Positions 9,146 through 17,954 of a stretch of 62,094 nt of DNA are shown piece after piece. The translations under genes were made by a program, and so were the position numbers. The first letter of the stretch is position 1; every line of letters starts with the position of its first letter. The notes under the pieces are model-generated. The model was given only the letters and a program-made list of their open reading frames with translations. It searched no databases and was not told the DNA's origin. The DNA is from Akkermansia sp. (GTDB lineage Bacteria; Verrucomicrobiota; Verrucomicrobiia; Verrucomicrobiales; Akkermansiaceae), in the NCBI GenBank assembly GCA_017415555.1, contig JAFQGF010000043.1, positions 1 to 62,094 on the forward strand. The letters run 5' to 3'.

Positions 9146-9571
9146 ATGGTAGTTATTTCCATACGAGAGCAGAAGCTCCGCTTTGCGGAGCTCTGCTTCC
9201 CCTGCTCCACAGGCAAAGCCGGTGTGGGCAGCGAGTCGGGCAGCGGGCGTACCCCGCTGGGGCGTTTCAAAATATGCAGCATGCACGGCGAGAACGCCCC
9301 GCTGCTCACCGTCTTTCGCGGGCGCATTCCCGTGGGTACCTACCCCGCTGCCGCGCAAGGGCAGGACGCCATCCTCACCCGTATTCTCGCCCTGCATGGG
9401 CTGGAGCCCCACAACGCCAACACCCGCTCCCGCTACATCTACATACACGGCACCAATGACACCCACCTGCTCGGCACCCCCGCCTCCCACGGCTGCATCC
9501 GCCTTGCCCCGCAGGATATGCTTACCCTCTACCAACGCGTCAGCATCGGCACCCCGGTCTGCATCGAATAA
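9146..9571 (+). CDS. L,D-transpeptidase (YkuD) family protein
   Basis: 141 aa from ATG 9146 (an in-frame TTG at 9134 is possible). It is a bare YkuD catalytic domain: GRTPLGRFKI early, HGTNDTHLLG in the middle, then the active-site motif SHGCIRL with nucleophile C117. These enzymes form 3-3 crosslinks in peptidoglycan or attach proteins to it, normally outside the inner membrane. No signal peptide or transmembrane helix is seen from either start, which is odd for that role. Other single-domain YkuD proteins of this kind exist. It begins 51 nt after ahcY on the same strand, and I see no convincing promoter of its own. Confidence 0.88.
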   Translation: MVVISIREQKLRFAELCFPCSTGKAGVGSESGSGRTPLGRFKICSMHGENAPLLTVFRGRIPVGTYPAAAQGQDAILTRILALHGLEPHNANTRSRYIYIHGTNDTHLLGTPASHGCIRLAPQDMLTLYQRVSIGTPVCIE

Positions 9572-9612
9572 CCCGGGACACACCAGTTGCCGTGTGCTGA
9601 CATGCATTGGCC

Positions 9613-9640
9613 TTGACGCGGACGCATGCACGCGTAAAAT
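9613..9640 (+). promoter_or_regulatory. Promoter of htpG
   Basis: TTGACG at 9613-9618, 16-bp spacer, TAAAAT at 9635-9640, then 27 nt to the ATG at 9668, so a leader of about 20 nt. No clear Shine-Dalgarno sequence is seen. Confidence 0.6.
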
Positions 9641-9667
9641 GGGAAGCACGATTTTTTCTCAAGCATT

Positions 9668-11509
9668 ATGGCTAATACTCACCAATTTCAGACAGAAGTA
9701 AGACAGCTGCTCGACATTGTAATTCACGCGTTCTACAGCGACCGCGAGGTCTTTGTGCGAGAGCTTGTTTCCAACGCCTCAGACGCGCTGGAGAAGCTGC
9801 GACTCAAGCAGCTGACCAACGCTGTCATCTGCCAGCCCGAACGCGACCTGCGCATCAGCATCACAACCGATGAGGAGGGCAAGACCCTCACCATTGCCGA
9901 TGCCGGCATCGGTATGACCCGCGATGAAGTTGTGGAATACCTGGGAACCATCGCCCACTCCGGCACAAAGAAGTTCCTGGAGATGATGAAGGAGAGCCAG
10001 GGCGGCACGCAGGACCTCATCGGCCAGTTCGGAGTGGGATTCTACAGCGTGTTCATGGCTGCAGACAGCGTGGAAGTGACAACGCGCTCCTGGCAACCCA
10101 ACGCCGAGCCTGTGAAATGGACGAGCGATGGGCGTGAGGGTTACAGCCTGGAAGCCGCACCCGCGGATACAGTACGAGGCACCAGCATCCTCATCCGCCT
10201 GAAGGAAGATGCGGCAGACTTTGCCCGTGCAGAGCACGTTCGCCACATTATCAGCAAGTACAGCAACTTTGTAGGCTTCCCCATCGACTTTAACGGTGAG
10301 CACCTCAACACCGTGCAGGCCATCTGGATGAAGAACAAGAAGGACGTAAGCCCCGAGGAATACGAATCCTTCTACAAGTTCACCGCGCACACGGAAAGCG
10401 CCCCGCTTACCTACATGCACTTCAGCGCAGACGCCCCCATCGTGCTCAACTCCGTACTCTTTGTACCGGAGGACAACCCGGAGGCCATGGGCTTTGGGCG
10501 CTGCGAGCCGAATGTAGCCCTGTACTGCCACAAAGTGCTCATTGACAGCAAGCCGGAGAACCTACTGCCCGAGTGGCTGCGATTCCTGACGGGTGTGGTG
10601 GACAGCGAGGATCTGCCCCTGAACATCTCGCGCGAAATGCTGCAGGATAACTCGTTGCTGCGCCGCATCTCCGGCATCATCACCAAGCGCTTCATCAAGC
10701 ACCTGGAAGGGCTGGCAAAGGACGACGCCGACAAGTACGAGAAATTCTGGAGCAAGTACAGCCGTTTCCTGAAGGAAGGCATTGTGACCTCCTGGGAGCA
10801 CAAGGATGCCCTGGGCAAGCTGCTGCGTTTTGAGTCCACCTTCACCGAGCCGGGCAAGCTTACCTCCTTTGCGGACTATGTGAGCCGCATGAAGGAGAAC
10901 CAGAAGGATGTGTATGTGCTCTTCGGGGCCTCCCGCGCCCAGCTGGAGCACAGCCCGTACCTGGATGCCCTGCGTGCCCGAGGGTTCGAGGTAGCCTTCT
11001 TTACCGATGGTGGCGACCAGTTTGTGGTGGAAAGCCTCATGAAGGTGGAGGACAAGGAGATAAAATCCATCGACCGCGCCAACCTGGAGCTGCCCCCGCT
11101 GGAGAGCCAGCCGGACCAGCCCGGCCTGGATGAAGAGGAGGCCAAAGGGCTTACCGATTGGGTGAGCACCATCTTTAAGGACAGTTTCAGCAAGGTCAGC
11201 ACCAGCGACCGCGTGAGCAGTGCTCCCGCCATTGCCCTGCAGGGCGAAAATGATATTTCTCCTGAAATTAAGGCCTATCTGAAGGCCATGGGCCAGCCGG
11301 TGCCGGAGACGCACCCGGAGATTGCCTTCAACCCGCACAACCCCATTGTGCAGAAGCTCGCAGACCTGCGTACCAGGGACGAGGAGCTTGCCACCCTTCT
11401 GGCAGGACAGCTCATCAACACGGCTCTGCTGCGCGCCGGCATGCTGGATGACCCGGCCAAGCTGGCCGACAACTCACAGGCTCTGCTGGAGAAGCTGCTG
11501 AGCAAATAA
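9668..11509 (+). CDS. htpG: Chaperone protein HtpG (bacterial Hsp90)
   Basis: 613 aa, the normal length for HtpG. It is an ATP-dependent dimeric cytoplasmic chaperone that remodels near-native client proteins together with DnaK. The GHKL ATPase domain is at the N-terminus, with YSDREVFVRELVSNASDAL (the Mg-binding Asn and catalytic Glu), DAGIGMT and GQFGVGFYSVFM. The middle domain has LPLNISREMLQ, and a C-terminal dimerisation domain follows. All motifs are intact. It stands alone between the transpeptidase gene and the convergent MerR-family gene. Confidence 0.98.
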   Translation: MANTHQFQTEVRQLLDIVIHAFYSDREVFVRELVSNASDALEKLRLKQLTNAVICQPERDLRISITTDEEGKTLTIADAGIGMTRDEVVEYLGTIAHSGTKKFLEMMKESQGGTQDLIGQFGVGFYSVFMAADSVEVTTRSWQPNAEPVKWTSDGREGYSLEAAPADTVRGTSILIRLKEDAADFARAEHVRHIISKYSNFVGFPIDFNGEHLNTVQAIWMKNKKDVSPEEYESFYKFTAHTESAPLTYMHFSADAPIVLNSVLFVPEDNPEAMGFGRCEPNVALYCHKVLIDSKPENLLPEWLRFLTGVVDSEDLPLNISREMLQDNSLLRRISGIITKRFIKHLEGLAKDDADKYEKFWSKYSRFLKEGIVTSWEHKDALGKLLRFESTFTEPGKLTSFADYVSRMKENQKDVYVLFGASRAQLEHSPYLDALRARGFEVAFFTDGGDQFVVESLMKVEDKEIKSIDRANLELPPLESQPDQPGLDEEEAKGLTDWVSTIFKDSFSKVSTSDRVSSAPAIALQGENDISPEIKAYLKAMGQPVPETHPEIAFNPHNPIVQKLADLRTRDEELATLLAGQLINTALLRAGMLDDPAKLADNSQALLEKLLSK

Positions 11510-11544
11510 CACCGCCCCGCCGGCATTTCATCTATGTACAACAA

Positions 11545-11575
11545 AGCGCGCACCTCTGCAAATGGGGTGCGCGCT
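11545..11575. terminator. Hairpin between htpG and the convergent merR-type gene
   Basis: Perfect 10-bp inverted repeat AGCGCGCACC (11545-11554) with GGTGCGCGCT (11566-11575). The T-rich side (TTTGTTGT) follows on the minus strand, so it would best terminate the MerR-family gene. Confidence 0.5.
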
Positions 11576-11648
11576 CAAACGTATCGGGGGCAATGGAAAT
11601 CCACAAAGGTGCCTCCTTTATCCGGCCACTTTTTCAAATGCGAGCACC

Positions 11649-12161
11649 TTACTTCTCCAGCGAGGTAAAGAGGGAAGTAAGATCGGGGGCAAGCTTGCCA
11701 TCCTCCATCATCATCGTTGGCAACTCTCCTATGCCGGCACGAGTCAGCAGAGGGAATGCCTCATCCGGATTCCCCCCACTTCTGAGGGCCTCCAATGCTT
11801 CATTAGTTCCCCCGATGAAAAACTCCACCAGCTTAAGACTGCGGGCAATCCCCTCCTGCATATCCAGCAGATTGGCACGCGCCTCGCTAAGCATTTCCAG
11901 ACGATGCGGCAGTGATTCCTCGCCACGCACAGTGGCATCAAAGAACTCCTTAATCTGCGCCAGCGTCAGTCTTGCCTGCTTGAGACAAAGTGCACCTATA
12001 AGACAGGCGACGGCATCATCTCCATACACACGGCGACCGGAAGGAGTTCGCTCCACATGACGAATAATACCCTCTTTCTCATAAAAGCGGAGAGTATGAA
12101 CCGAAAGCCCGGTCTTACGAGCCAGGGCAGAAATGGTATAGCGAGTCGTCTTTGTTGTCAT
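11649..12161 (-). CDS. MerR-family transcriptional regulator
   Basis: 170 aa from the ATG at 12161 (MTTKTTRYTISALARKTGLS). Residues 7-75 form the winged helix-turn-helix typical of MerR (SVHTLRFYEKEGI, then GRRVYGDDAV). Residues 80-125 form the long dimerisation helix, with a C-terminal helical part of about 45 residues that has no cysteine pair for metal binding. Members twist long-spacer promoters when they bind their effector; here the effector is unknown. The gene is divergent from the rseP-type gene with 153 bp between starts, and the regulator may control that region or itself. A longer frame reaching 12305 would cross its own promoter and is unlikely. Confidence 0.88.
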   Translation of the reverse strand: MTTKTTRYTISALARKTGLSVHTLRFYEKEGIIRHVERTPSGRRVYGDDAVACLIGALCLKQARLTLAQIKEFFDATVRGEESLPHRLEMLSEARANLLDMQEGIARSLKLVEFFIGGTNEALEALRSGGNPDEAFPLLTRAGIGELPTMMMEDGKLAPDLTSLFTSLEK

Positions 12162-12179
12162 TTCACTGTAAGTGCCGGC

Positions 12180-12208
12180 ATTAGAACATACCCCCGAAAA
12201 AAAGTCAA
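12180..12208 (-). promoter_or_regulatory. Promoter of the MerR-family gene
   Basis: Minus strand TTGACT (12208-12203), 17-bp spacer containing T and G runs, TCTAAT (12185-12180), then 18 nt to the ATG. Confidence 0.55.
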
Positions 12209-12267
12209 GCCAAATTTGATTGATTTTAATGTGCGAGGATTTTGTCACATTATGGCAGAAGGAAAGC

Positions 12268-12296
12268 TTGCAAGAAGGGAGCGGATATGGCAGTAT
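12268..12296 (+). promoter_or_regulatory. Promoter of the RseP-type protease gene
   Basis: TTGCAA at 12268-12273, 17-bp spacer, CAGTAT at 12291-12296, then 18 nt to the ATG at 12315, so a leader of about 11 nt. Confidence 0.5.
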
Positions 12297-12314
12297 GGGC
12301 GGCAATACACCATT

Positions 12315-13760
12315 ATGGACGCCATTTTATCCGTACTCCAGGCAGCGGGCATCATTCTGCTGGTCATTATGTTCTTCAACCTCATGATATTTGTGCATGA
12401 GCTGGGGCATTTTCTTGCCGGCAGATGGCGAGGTGCCTATATCGACAGGTTTCAGATATGGTTCGGCAAGCCCCTGTGGAGTAAGACTATTAACGGAGTA
12501 CGCTGGGGCATAGGTTGGCTGCCGCTAGGCGGTTTTGTATCACTCCCTCAGCTGGAAGACATGCAAAGCGTTGAGGGCAAGGCCGATATCCCCAAAGACC
12601 TCAAACCGCTCAAGGCGCTGGACAAAGTGATTATTGCGGCAGCGGGGCCTCTGTTCTCCCTGCTGTTAGCTTACGTCTTTGCCGTAATCGTATGGGGCGT
12701 GGGCAAGCCCGTGGCAGAGATGGAAGGCACCCGCATCGGCTACCTGACGGAAGATTCCCCCGCAGCGGCGGCAGGCCTGCAGCCGGGCGACCGCATCCTG
12801 GCCATAGATGGGCAGGAGGTGAACAAATGGGCCGGCAATATGGAGGGCGTGCGTGAGCTTGTCGCGCTGAGCGAGGGCGAAACAATCCGCTTTACCATCG
12901 CCCGCCCCACCCCGGACGGCAGCGAGCAGACAATGGATATTTGCAGCTCCTACAAAGTGCCGGAAACTTCCTGGTGGCAACGCAGCGCCCTGCGACAGGT
13001 CGGCATACTGCCCGCACAGCCCGCCATTGTGGGAGACCTTATCCCCGACTCCCCCGCTGCGGCAGCAGGTCTGCAGAAAGGCCAGACAATTGTGGCGGTG
13101 AATGGCACCCGCGTCTATACGCCCTATGCCGTCATGGAGGAGGCGGAAAAAGGCGCGCCACTCCATCTTACCCTGCAAGCACAGGATGGCACAACAACGA
13201 CAACCTCACTTACCCCGGCGATTCCGACCAACTGGCAAGGCAAGCCGGGAGCCCACCCCATCATGGGCTTCAACTGGGAGAGCAGAAGTGCCGGAATCGA
13301 GTTTGAACACCCCACACCGCAGGCGCAGGTAAGCCAAAGCCTTAAATGGATGAAGGAAACACTTGCCAAGGTATGCGCCCCCGGCAGCAACATAGGCATG
13401 CAGCATCTGAGTGGCCCGGTAGGCATCGGTTCCTACATGTACCAGATGTTCCAGGCCGGTGATGGCGTGGGCTGGCGCCTGGTACTGTGGTTTGCCGTGG
13501 TGCTCAATGTCAACCTGGCGGTTCTCAACATTCTGCCATTGCCTGTGGTGGATGGAGGCCATGTGGTGCTGGGCATAGCAGAAATGCTGCGCGGCAAACC
13601 CGTGAGCGGCAAGTTCCTGGACTGGATTATGAGCGGCTTCGTGCTTCTGTTACTCTTCTTCTTTGTCTTTGTAACGCTTAAGGATGTAGGCGACCTGGTC
13701 GGCAGCAACAATAAGCCGGAGGAATTGCCGGCACCGGTCTTTTCCACCCCCGGTCAATAA
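12315..13760 (+). CDS. rseP: RseP-type intramembrane zinc metalloprotease (site-2 protease, M50)
   Basis: 481 aa from ATG 12315; the frame stays open further upstream, but that part overlaps the divergent MerR promoter. The first helix carries the zinc motif H28-E29-L-G-H32. Two periplasmic PDZ domains follow, at about 135-220 and 235-320 (SPAAAAGLQPGDRILAIDGQ; SPAAAAGLQKGQTIVAVNG). The third zinc ligand lies in NILPLPVVDGGH near the C-terminus, followed by the last helix. RseP cleaves anti-sigma factors and leftover signal peptides inside the membrane. In many bacteria it sits beside dxr, cdsA or bamA, but not here. A small anchored protein follows 10 nt downstream. Confidence 0.95.
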   Translation: MDAILSVLQAAGIILLVIMFFNLMIFVHELGHFLAGRWRGAYIDRFQIWFGKPLWSKTINGVRWGIGWLPLGGFVSLPQLEDMQSVEGKADIPKDLKPLKALDKVIIAAAGPLFSLLLAYVFAVIVWGVGKPVAEMEGTRIGYLTEDSPAAAAGLQPGDRILAIDGQEVNKWAGNMEGVRELVALSEGETIRFTIARPTPDGSEQTMDICSSYKVPETSWWQRSALRQVGILPAQPAIVGDLIPDSPAAAAGLQKGQTIVAVNGTRVYTPYAVMEEAEKGAPLHLTLQAQDGTTTTTSLTPAIPTNWQGKPGAHPIMGFNWESRSAGIEFEHPTPQAQVSQSLKWMKETLAKVCAPGSNIGMQHLSGPVGIGSYMYQMFQAGDGVGWRLVLWFAVVLNVNLAVLNILPLPVVDGGHVVLGIAEMLRGKPVSGKFLDWIMSGFVLLLLFFFVFVTLKDVGDLVGSNNKPEELPAPVFSTPGQ

Positions 13761-13770
13761 ATAATTCACC

Positions 13771-14181
13771 ATGCTTCGAATCATCAAGTGGGTTCTGCTG
13801 GCTCTTGTTATCCTGATGCTGGGCTTTATTGCCGCTGACAGGCTTAATCCCTCACAACAGGCTCTGTACCTCACCGGCGTGGATACCACCACAGCCGGTG
13901 CCGTTCCCCATCCGGATTGGGAAACGCTCAACCCCTTCGGATGCCGCTACCGCTTTAACCTGACCAGGGAGGAGTTTACCAACCTGCGCGCACAGCAGCT
14001 CACCGGTGACAACGGATGGGAAAAAGCAAACACCCGCGGCGAGCTGTACTACCCTTCCCTCAATGAGATTCTGACGGACGATGCCGAGGTTTACCTCAAC
14101 CTTGAGCTTCCGAATCGCGTACGATGGGTGGTATTCTGTCCGGAAGCGGAGCTGCTGTATCTGGGGTACTTTGCCCACTGA
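13771..14181 (+). CDS. Small membrane-anchored protein, unknown function
   Basis: 136 aa. A single N-terminal hydrophobic helix (residues 4-22, IIKWVLLALVILMLGFIAA) is followed by a soluble domain of about 110 residues with no motif I recognise. The domain ends VRWVVFCPEAELLYLGYFAH. It starts 10 nt after the rseP stop, so it is almost certainly in the same operon and faces the periplasm. It might be a partner or substrate of the protease, which is inference from position only. Confidence 0.7.
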   Translation: MLRIIKWVLLALVILMLGFIAADRLNPSQQALYLTGVDTTTAGAVPHPDWETLNPFGCRYRFNLTREEFTNLRAQQLTGDNGWEKANTRGELYYPSLNEILTDDAEVYLNLELPNRVRWVVFCPEAELLYLGYFAH

Positions 14182-14264
14182 AACGCGGCATATCCGGTGT
14201 CATCCCCTCAGGGGGCAGCCCTCTAATTGTTTCTGACAGTCTTCCCCGCGAGCGATTTTTTTAC

Positions 14265-14293
14265 TTGTCGCGGGCAGATTTTTTTCTTAGAAT
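14265..14293 (+). promoter_or_regulatory. Promoter of SGNH hydrolase gene (leaderless type)
   Basis: TTGTCG at 14265-14270, 17-bp T-rich spacer, TAGAAT at 14288-14293, then 9 nt to the ATG at 14303. Confidence 0.65.
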
Positions 14294-14302
14294 AAAATCA
14301 GG

Positions 14303-16312
14303 ATGAAGAAGACACTACTATTGAGCCAGCTTGTGGTCTGTATGCTTCCAGCCGCAGGAGCCGCGACGTACAGCCAATTGTCCGAGCCCCGGTGCGATGA
14401 AGCCAACAGGGTTATCTATGATGGCAAGGGGAATTTCTCCGTTCAGTCACCGGCCGACAATCAGACGGAGCTGAGCATCGACCTGAAGTCTTTTCTGAGC
14501 TACGCGAACTCCAACGACTACAAAAGCGGCAGTCCGCTGCTGCTATGGGACGCGAACCTGATGGACTACGGCCTGACAGACGAGGCCGACACACGCGTGC
14601 CCACAGGGAGCCGCAAGCCCGCCATCACAGGCTACTGTGCCGGCAAAATCTGGCCGCAGGGTGGGCGGATAGAGTACGACACCCTGCAGCAATATGCAGA
14701 TGCTGACGGGAAAGTGACGCTGCGCATCACGGCCACCAGCCGGGGCGGAGTTGTGGTACAGGCCAAAAGTGCGGATGGCAAACTAACGAATTTGTACAAA
14801 GCCCCGGCGCTCCGGGCAAGCGGCAACACAAGCCTGAGTGCATACCGCATTAACCTGAATTACGCCACAGCACTCAGCCTGCACACTCCCTCCACGCTGG
14901 ACACCTCCACCTATACCCCGCCGCCGGACTATACTCAACCCTTCAGGAGCAAACGCGGGGAAGACGGGCTGAGCCTGGGACGCGTGATGTTCCTGGGGGA
15001 TTCGATTACGCATGGTGTAAACGACCAGACCTGGCGCTGGCAACTCTTCAAGATACTGGTGGACAATGGAGTGGAAGCAGAAATCACAGGTCCGCGCAGC
15101 GGCTACACCCCGGGCTACACAAAACTGAGCACAAAAGATGCCGGCGATAGCTACGGTGGAGTGCCCTTCCCGAATGTGCACCTGGCTCAATCCTCCGGCC
15201 GCACACACAATATCATCACCGGCTCCAATGCCGGCATGAGCGGTGTGAACTACGGCGGACACTCCACCGGCAGCTCGGCCGACACCTACAACTGCGACAC
15301 TTGGTGCTGCCTGATGGGAACGAATGATTTGTTGTCTGACGCAGGCTATAGCCCAAGCGATTTCGCGGCAAAAATGCAGCGTATGCTGGGCGGAAAGGTG
15401 AGAGCCAATGGCAGCAGCTACAGCTGGAGCCCCGGCAGCGATTGGGGCAACCTGGGCAAAATCGCCACAGATGTACTGCGCGACAAGGGGGATGTGCTCT
15501 ACATCATGAGCGTTCCCTGCTGGGGGCACCATTCCAACAACAATGAAGCCGCACGGCACGAAGCTGTAGCCCAGTACAATAAGCTGCTCAGAAAATGGGT
15601 GGAAACCAGCAGTCGCAAATGCGGGCTGAACATCCGCTATGTGGACGTGAACACAGGAATGGTCGACCCCACTGCCCCCACTCCCTTCACCTGGCCGGAC
15701 TCCATGTCCAACCGCCCGGGGCGTGATGGCTTACATCCCAATGAGCAGGGTTCCCTCATCATCGCCGGCAACCTGGCACGCGCCATGGGCATTGGCGGCC
15801 GTACGGCCGGGCTTCCCCGTGCAGCCGCCTCCAGCTGGAGCAAGAGTCGCAAGGCCGATTTGAAAACAGGCAAAAAACTTACCCTGGCAGCAAACAGCCT
15901 GACGGCGGACAGCGGCTATAGTTTCGAGTTGCAGGCAGAGTGCGGCAAGAATACCACACTCAGTGTCACCCTGAACGATGGCACACACAGCGGCACCCTG
16001 AATATCAGCCGCGAGCGCATCTGCTGGGGAGATACCCCCCTCTACTGCACCACCGAGCTACAGGGGCGCATCCGCATCGTCCGCCACATGGGCAACAGGC
16101 AGCAGAACGTGCTTCCCGGCTACTATGTATGGCTGGATGATATGTTGGTAGGCCAGGGGCTCAACTCTACACCGGTAGAGGCCGACAATGGCATCACCCT
16201 CTCCGTTAAGGGTGGAAGCGCCGAGCTCAACTCCGCCAGGTGGACGAAAAAAGCCTGCGCCCCTGCCACCCCCCTTAAAACTTCACCGCAACACGCATAC
16301 ACCACCCAATAA
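14303..16312 (+). CDS. Exported SGNH/GDSL-family hydrolase
   Basis: 669 aa with a signal peptide (MKKTLLLSQLVVCMLPAAGA, cleavage after about residue 20). Residues 40-215 form an N-terminal domain of unknown type. The SGNH core starts with block I GDSITHG (S234), continues with GTNDLL (block III Asn), and ends with DGLHPNEQG, supplying the catalytic Asp and His. A C-terminal beta-rich domain covers about 500-669. Such enzymes remove acyl groups, often acetyl groups, from carbohydrates. The sialate O-acetylesterase gene begins 14 nt downstream, so the pair probably deacetylates host glycans before glycosidases act. The exact substrate is not shown by the sequence. Confidence 0.85.
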   Translation: MKKTLLLSQLVVCMLPAAGAATYSQLSEPRCDEANRVIYDGKGNFSVQSPADNQTELSIDLKSFLSYANSNDYKSGSPLLLWDANLMDYGLTDEADTRVPTGSRKPAITGYCAGKIWPQGGRIEYDTLQQYADADGKVTLRITATSRGGVVVQAKSADGKLTNLYKAPALRASGNTSLSAYRINLNYATALSLHTPSTLDTSTYTPPPDYTQPFRSKRGEDGLSLGRVMFLGDSITHGVNDQTWRWQLFKILVDNGVEAEITGPRSGYTPGYTKLSTKDAGDSYGGVPFPNVHLAQSSGRTHNIITGSNAGMSGVNYGGHSTGSSADTYNCDTWCCLMGTNDLLSDAGYSPSDFAAKMQRMLGGKVRANGSSYSWSPGSDWGNLGKIATDVLRDKGDVLYIMSVPCWGHHSNNNEAARHEAVAQYNKLLRKWVETSSRKCGLNIRYVDVNTGMVDPTAPTPFTWPDSMSNRPGRDGLHPNEQGSLIIAGNLARAMGIGGRTAGLPRAAASSWSKSRKADLKTGKKLTLAANSLTADSGYSFELQAECGKNTTLSVTLNDGTHSGTLNISRERICWGDTPLYCTTELQGRIRIVRHMGNRQQNVLPGYYVWLDDMLVGQGLNSTPVEADNGITLSVKGGSAELNSARWTKKACAPATPLKTSPQHAYTTQ

Positions 16313-16326
16313 TAGAATCCACAGTT

Positions 16327-17808
16327 ATGAAAAAAACACTTCTGTACACCATACTGGCTCTGGCGCCTCTGTACGCCATGGCGGATGTAGCGGCTGACAA
16401 AATATATGCAGACCACATGGTACTGCAACGCGGGGTAGAGGTGCCCATTACCGGAACCTGCACCGGCACAGAGCCAGTAAGAGTCCGCTTCGCCGGCCAA
16501 ACAGTTGAGGCTACTGTGCAGGACGGCCGCTGGACGGCCACACTGGCCCCCATGAAAGCCCGCAACCGAGGTCAAACCCTCACCATCACCCAAGGCAACG
16601 ATACCCAGGAAATCAAAGACGTGCTGGTGGGCGAAGTATGGATAGCCTCCGGCCAAAGCAACATGCTCTGGCGTCTCAACCAGACAGGTGACACCAATTC
16701 CCTGAAAGAAGCTGAGACTCCCCTCTTCCGCTTCTACCACTCCGAGCCCCAGGTGCACACCTCACCGCCGGCCTACAAGGAGAAGGAGAAAAACATACTT
16801 CTGACCGGCGAAATGTACAAGGGCAGCTGGTCTGCCAACACCCCACAGACCCGCCCCCGCATGAGTGCCGTGGGCTACTACTTCGGTCGCGAGCTACAGA
16901 AGCATCTGGGGGTGCCGGTGGGGGTTATCCATGCAGCCCTCGGCGGCTCCGAAATGATGGCCTGGATGCCCACCGAGGTACTGAATGCCAAATACCCCGA
17001 GTGCACCACCGAACAGTGGCTGGACAGCAAGTACATGTCCGCCTGGGTGCGCGGACGCGCCCGCCAGAATATCGGCAAGGAACTCAACGCCCCGCACCCC
17101 TACAAACCTGCCTATCTCTTCGAGACGGGCATACGGCCCTGGCTGAACTTCCCGGTGGCCGGTGTCATCTGGTACCAGGGAGAAAGTGATGCGGAGATTC
17201 AGGACATGGAGCAGAACTACGCCTTGCTCAGCGACCTCATCACCGGCTGGCGCACGGCGTTCAACCGCCCTGCGCTACCCTTCCTGCAGGTGGAGCTTCC
17301 ACGCATCAACGACCGCACCAAACTGCGTGCCTACTGGCCGGAGTTCCGCACCGTGCAGCGCCGTGCCGCAGAAAAAATGAACGGAGTCTATGCCGTTACC
17401 ACCATCGACCTCGGCTCCACCAACAGCGATGTCCACCCCCCGCGTAAGCTGGAGGTAGGCACCCGCCTGGCAAACCTGGCCGCCGCCACGGTGTACGGCA
17501 AAAAGAATGTGGATTATAAAGGCCCGGTGGTCACTAAGGTTATTCCCAAAGGTAAAAAGCTGACTGTCTACATGAGCGACAAACTCAGCACAATCGATAA
17601 AAAGCCCCCGGTGGGCTTTGAAGTATCAGAAGACGGCATAACCTTCCACCCTGCCCAGGCAGATATCAAAGGCTCGCGCATTGAGCTAACCAGCCCACAG
17701 GCAGAGAAACCGAAATTCGCCCGCTACGGCTGGTACACTTATATGCAGCCCAACCTGGTGAACGAAGCGGGGCTGCCCGCTCAGCCCTTTGCGCCGGGGC
17801 TCTACTGA
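16327..17808 (+). CDS. Exported sialate O-acetylesterase family protein
   Basis: 493 aa, signal peptide at about 1-18 (MKKTLLYTILALAPLYAMA). It shows the family order: N-terminal beta domain (DHMVLQRGVEVPITGT), the nucleophile loop ASGQSNMLW with S111, GVIHAALGGSEMMAW, VIWYQGESDAE, and the DVHPPRKLEVG region with the catalytic His. These SGNH-fold enzymes remove O-acetyl groups from sialic acids, which otherwise block sialidases. It is the second gene of a pair with the SGNH hydrolase. The kelch/MFS operon at 41776-45355 fits the same use of sialic acid. A strong terminator follows. Confidence 0.92.
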   Translation: MKKTLLYTILALAPLYAMADVAADKIYADHMVLQRGVEVPITGTCTGTEPVRVRFAGQTVEATVQDGRWTATLAPMKARNRGQTLTITQGNDTQEIKDVLVGEVWIASGQSNMLWRLNQTGDTNSLKEAETPLFRFYHSEPQVHTSPPAYKEKEKNILLTGEMYKGSWSANTPQTRPRMSAVGYYFGRELQKHLGVPVGVIHAALGGSEMMAWMPTEVLNAKYPECTTEQWLDSKYMSAWVRGRARQNIGKELNAPHPYKPAYLFETGIRPWLNFPVAGVIWYQGESDAEIQDMEQNYALLSDLITGWRTAFNRPALPFLQVELPRINDRTKLRAYWPEFRTVQRRAAEKMNGVYAVTTIDLGSTNSDVHPPRKLEVGTRLANLAAATVYGKKNVDYKGPVVTKVIPKGKKLTVYMSDKLSTIDKKPPVGFEVSEDGITFHPAQADIKGSRIELTSPQAEKPKFARYGWYTYMQPNLVNEAGLPAQPFAPGLY

Positions 17809-17830
17809 GCCATATCCCGTCCTTCCCTTC

Positions 17831-17858
17831 ACGCCCGCCTCAGCGGGCGTTTTTTTTC
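17831..17858 (+). terminator. Rho-independent terminator after sialate O-acetylesterase
   Basis: ACGCCCGC (17831-17838), CTCA loop, GCGGGCGT (17843-17850), then a run of T to 17858. Confidence 0.95.
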
Positions 17859-17916
17859 ATCACCGTCAACAAATGTCGTTATTTCTATCATTTTTGTAGA
17901 AAAAGACTTTTTAGCA

Positions 17917-17945
17917 TTGACCGGAGGGGGGTAATATGCTAGCAT
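17917..17945 (+). promoter_or_regulatory. Promoter of double-thioredoxin gene (leaderless type)
   Basis: TTGACC at 17917-17922, 17-bp spacer, TAGCAT at 17940-17945, then 9 nt to the ATG at 17955. Confidence 0.65.
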
Positions 17946-17954
17946 TCGGGCGTT

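Noticed and set aside
7631..9649. 672-codon open frame on the minus strand opposite ahcY and the transpeptidase gene
   Set aside because: It is the mirror of the codon bias in real genes on the plus strand, with no family signature or promoter of the kind seen here.
12057..12314. Longer N-terminus for the RseP-type protease
   Set aside because: It would cover the divergent MerR start and promoter, while the conserved first helix begins right after the ATG at 12315.
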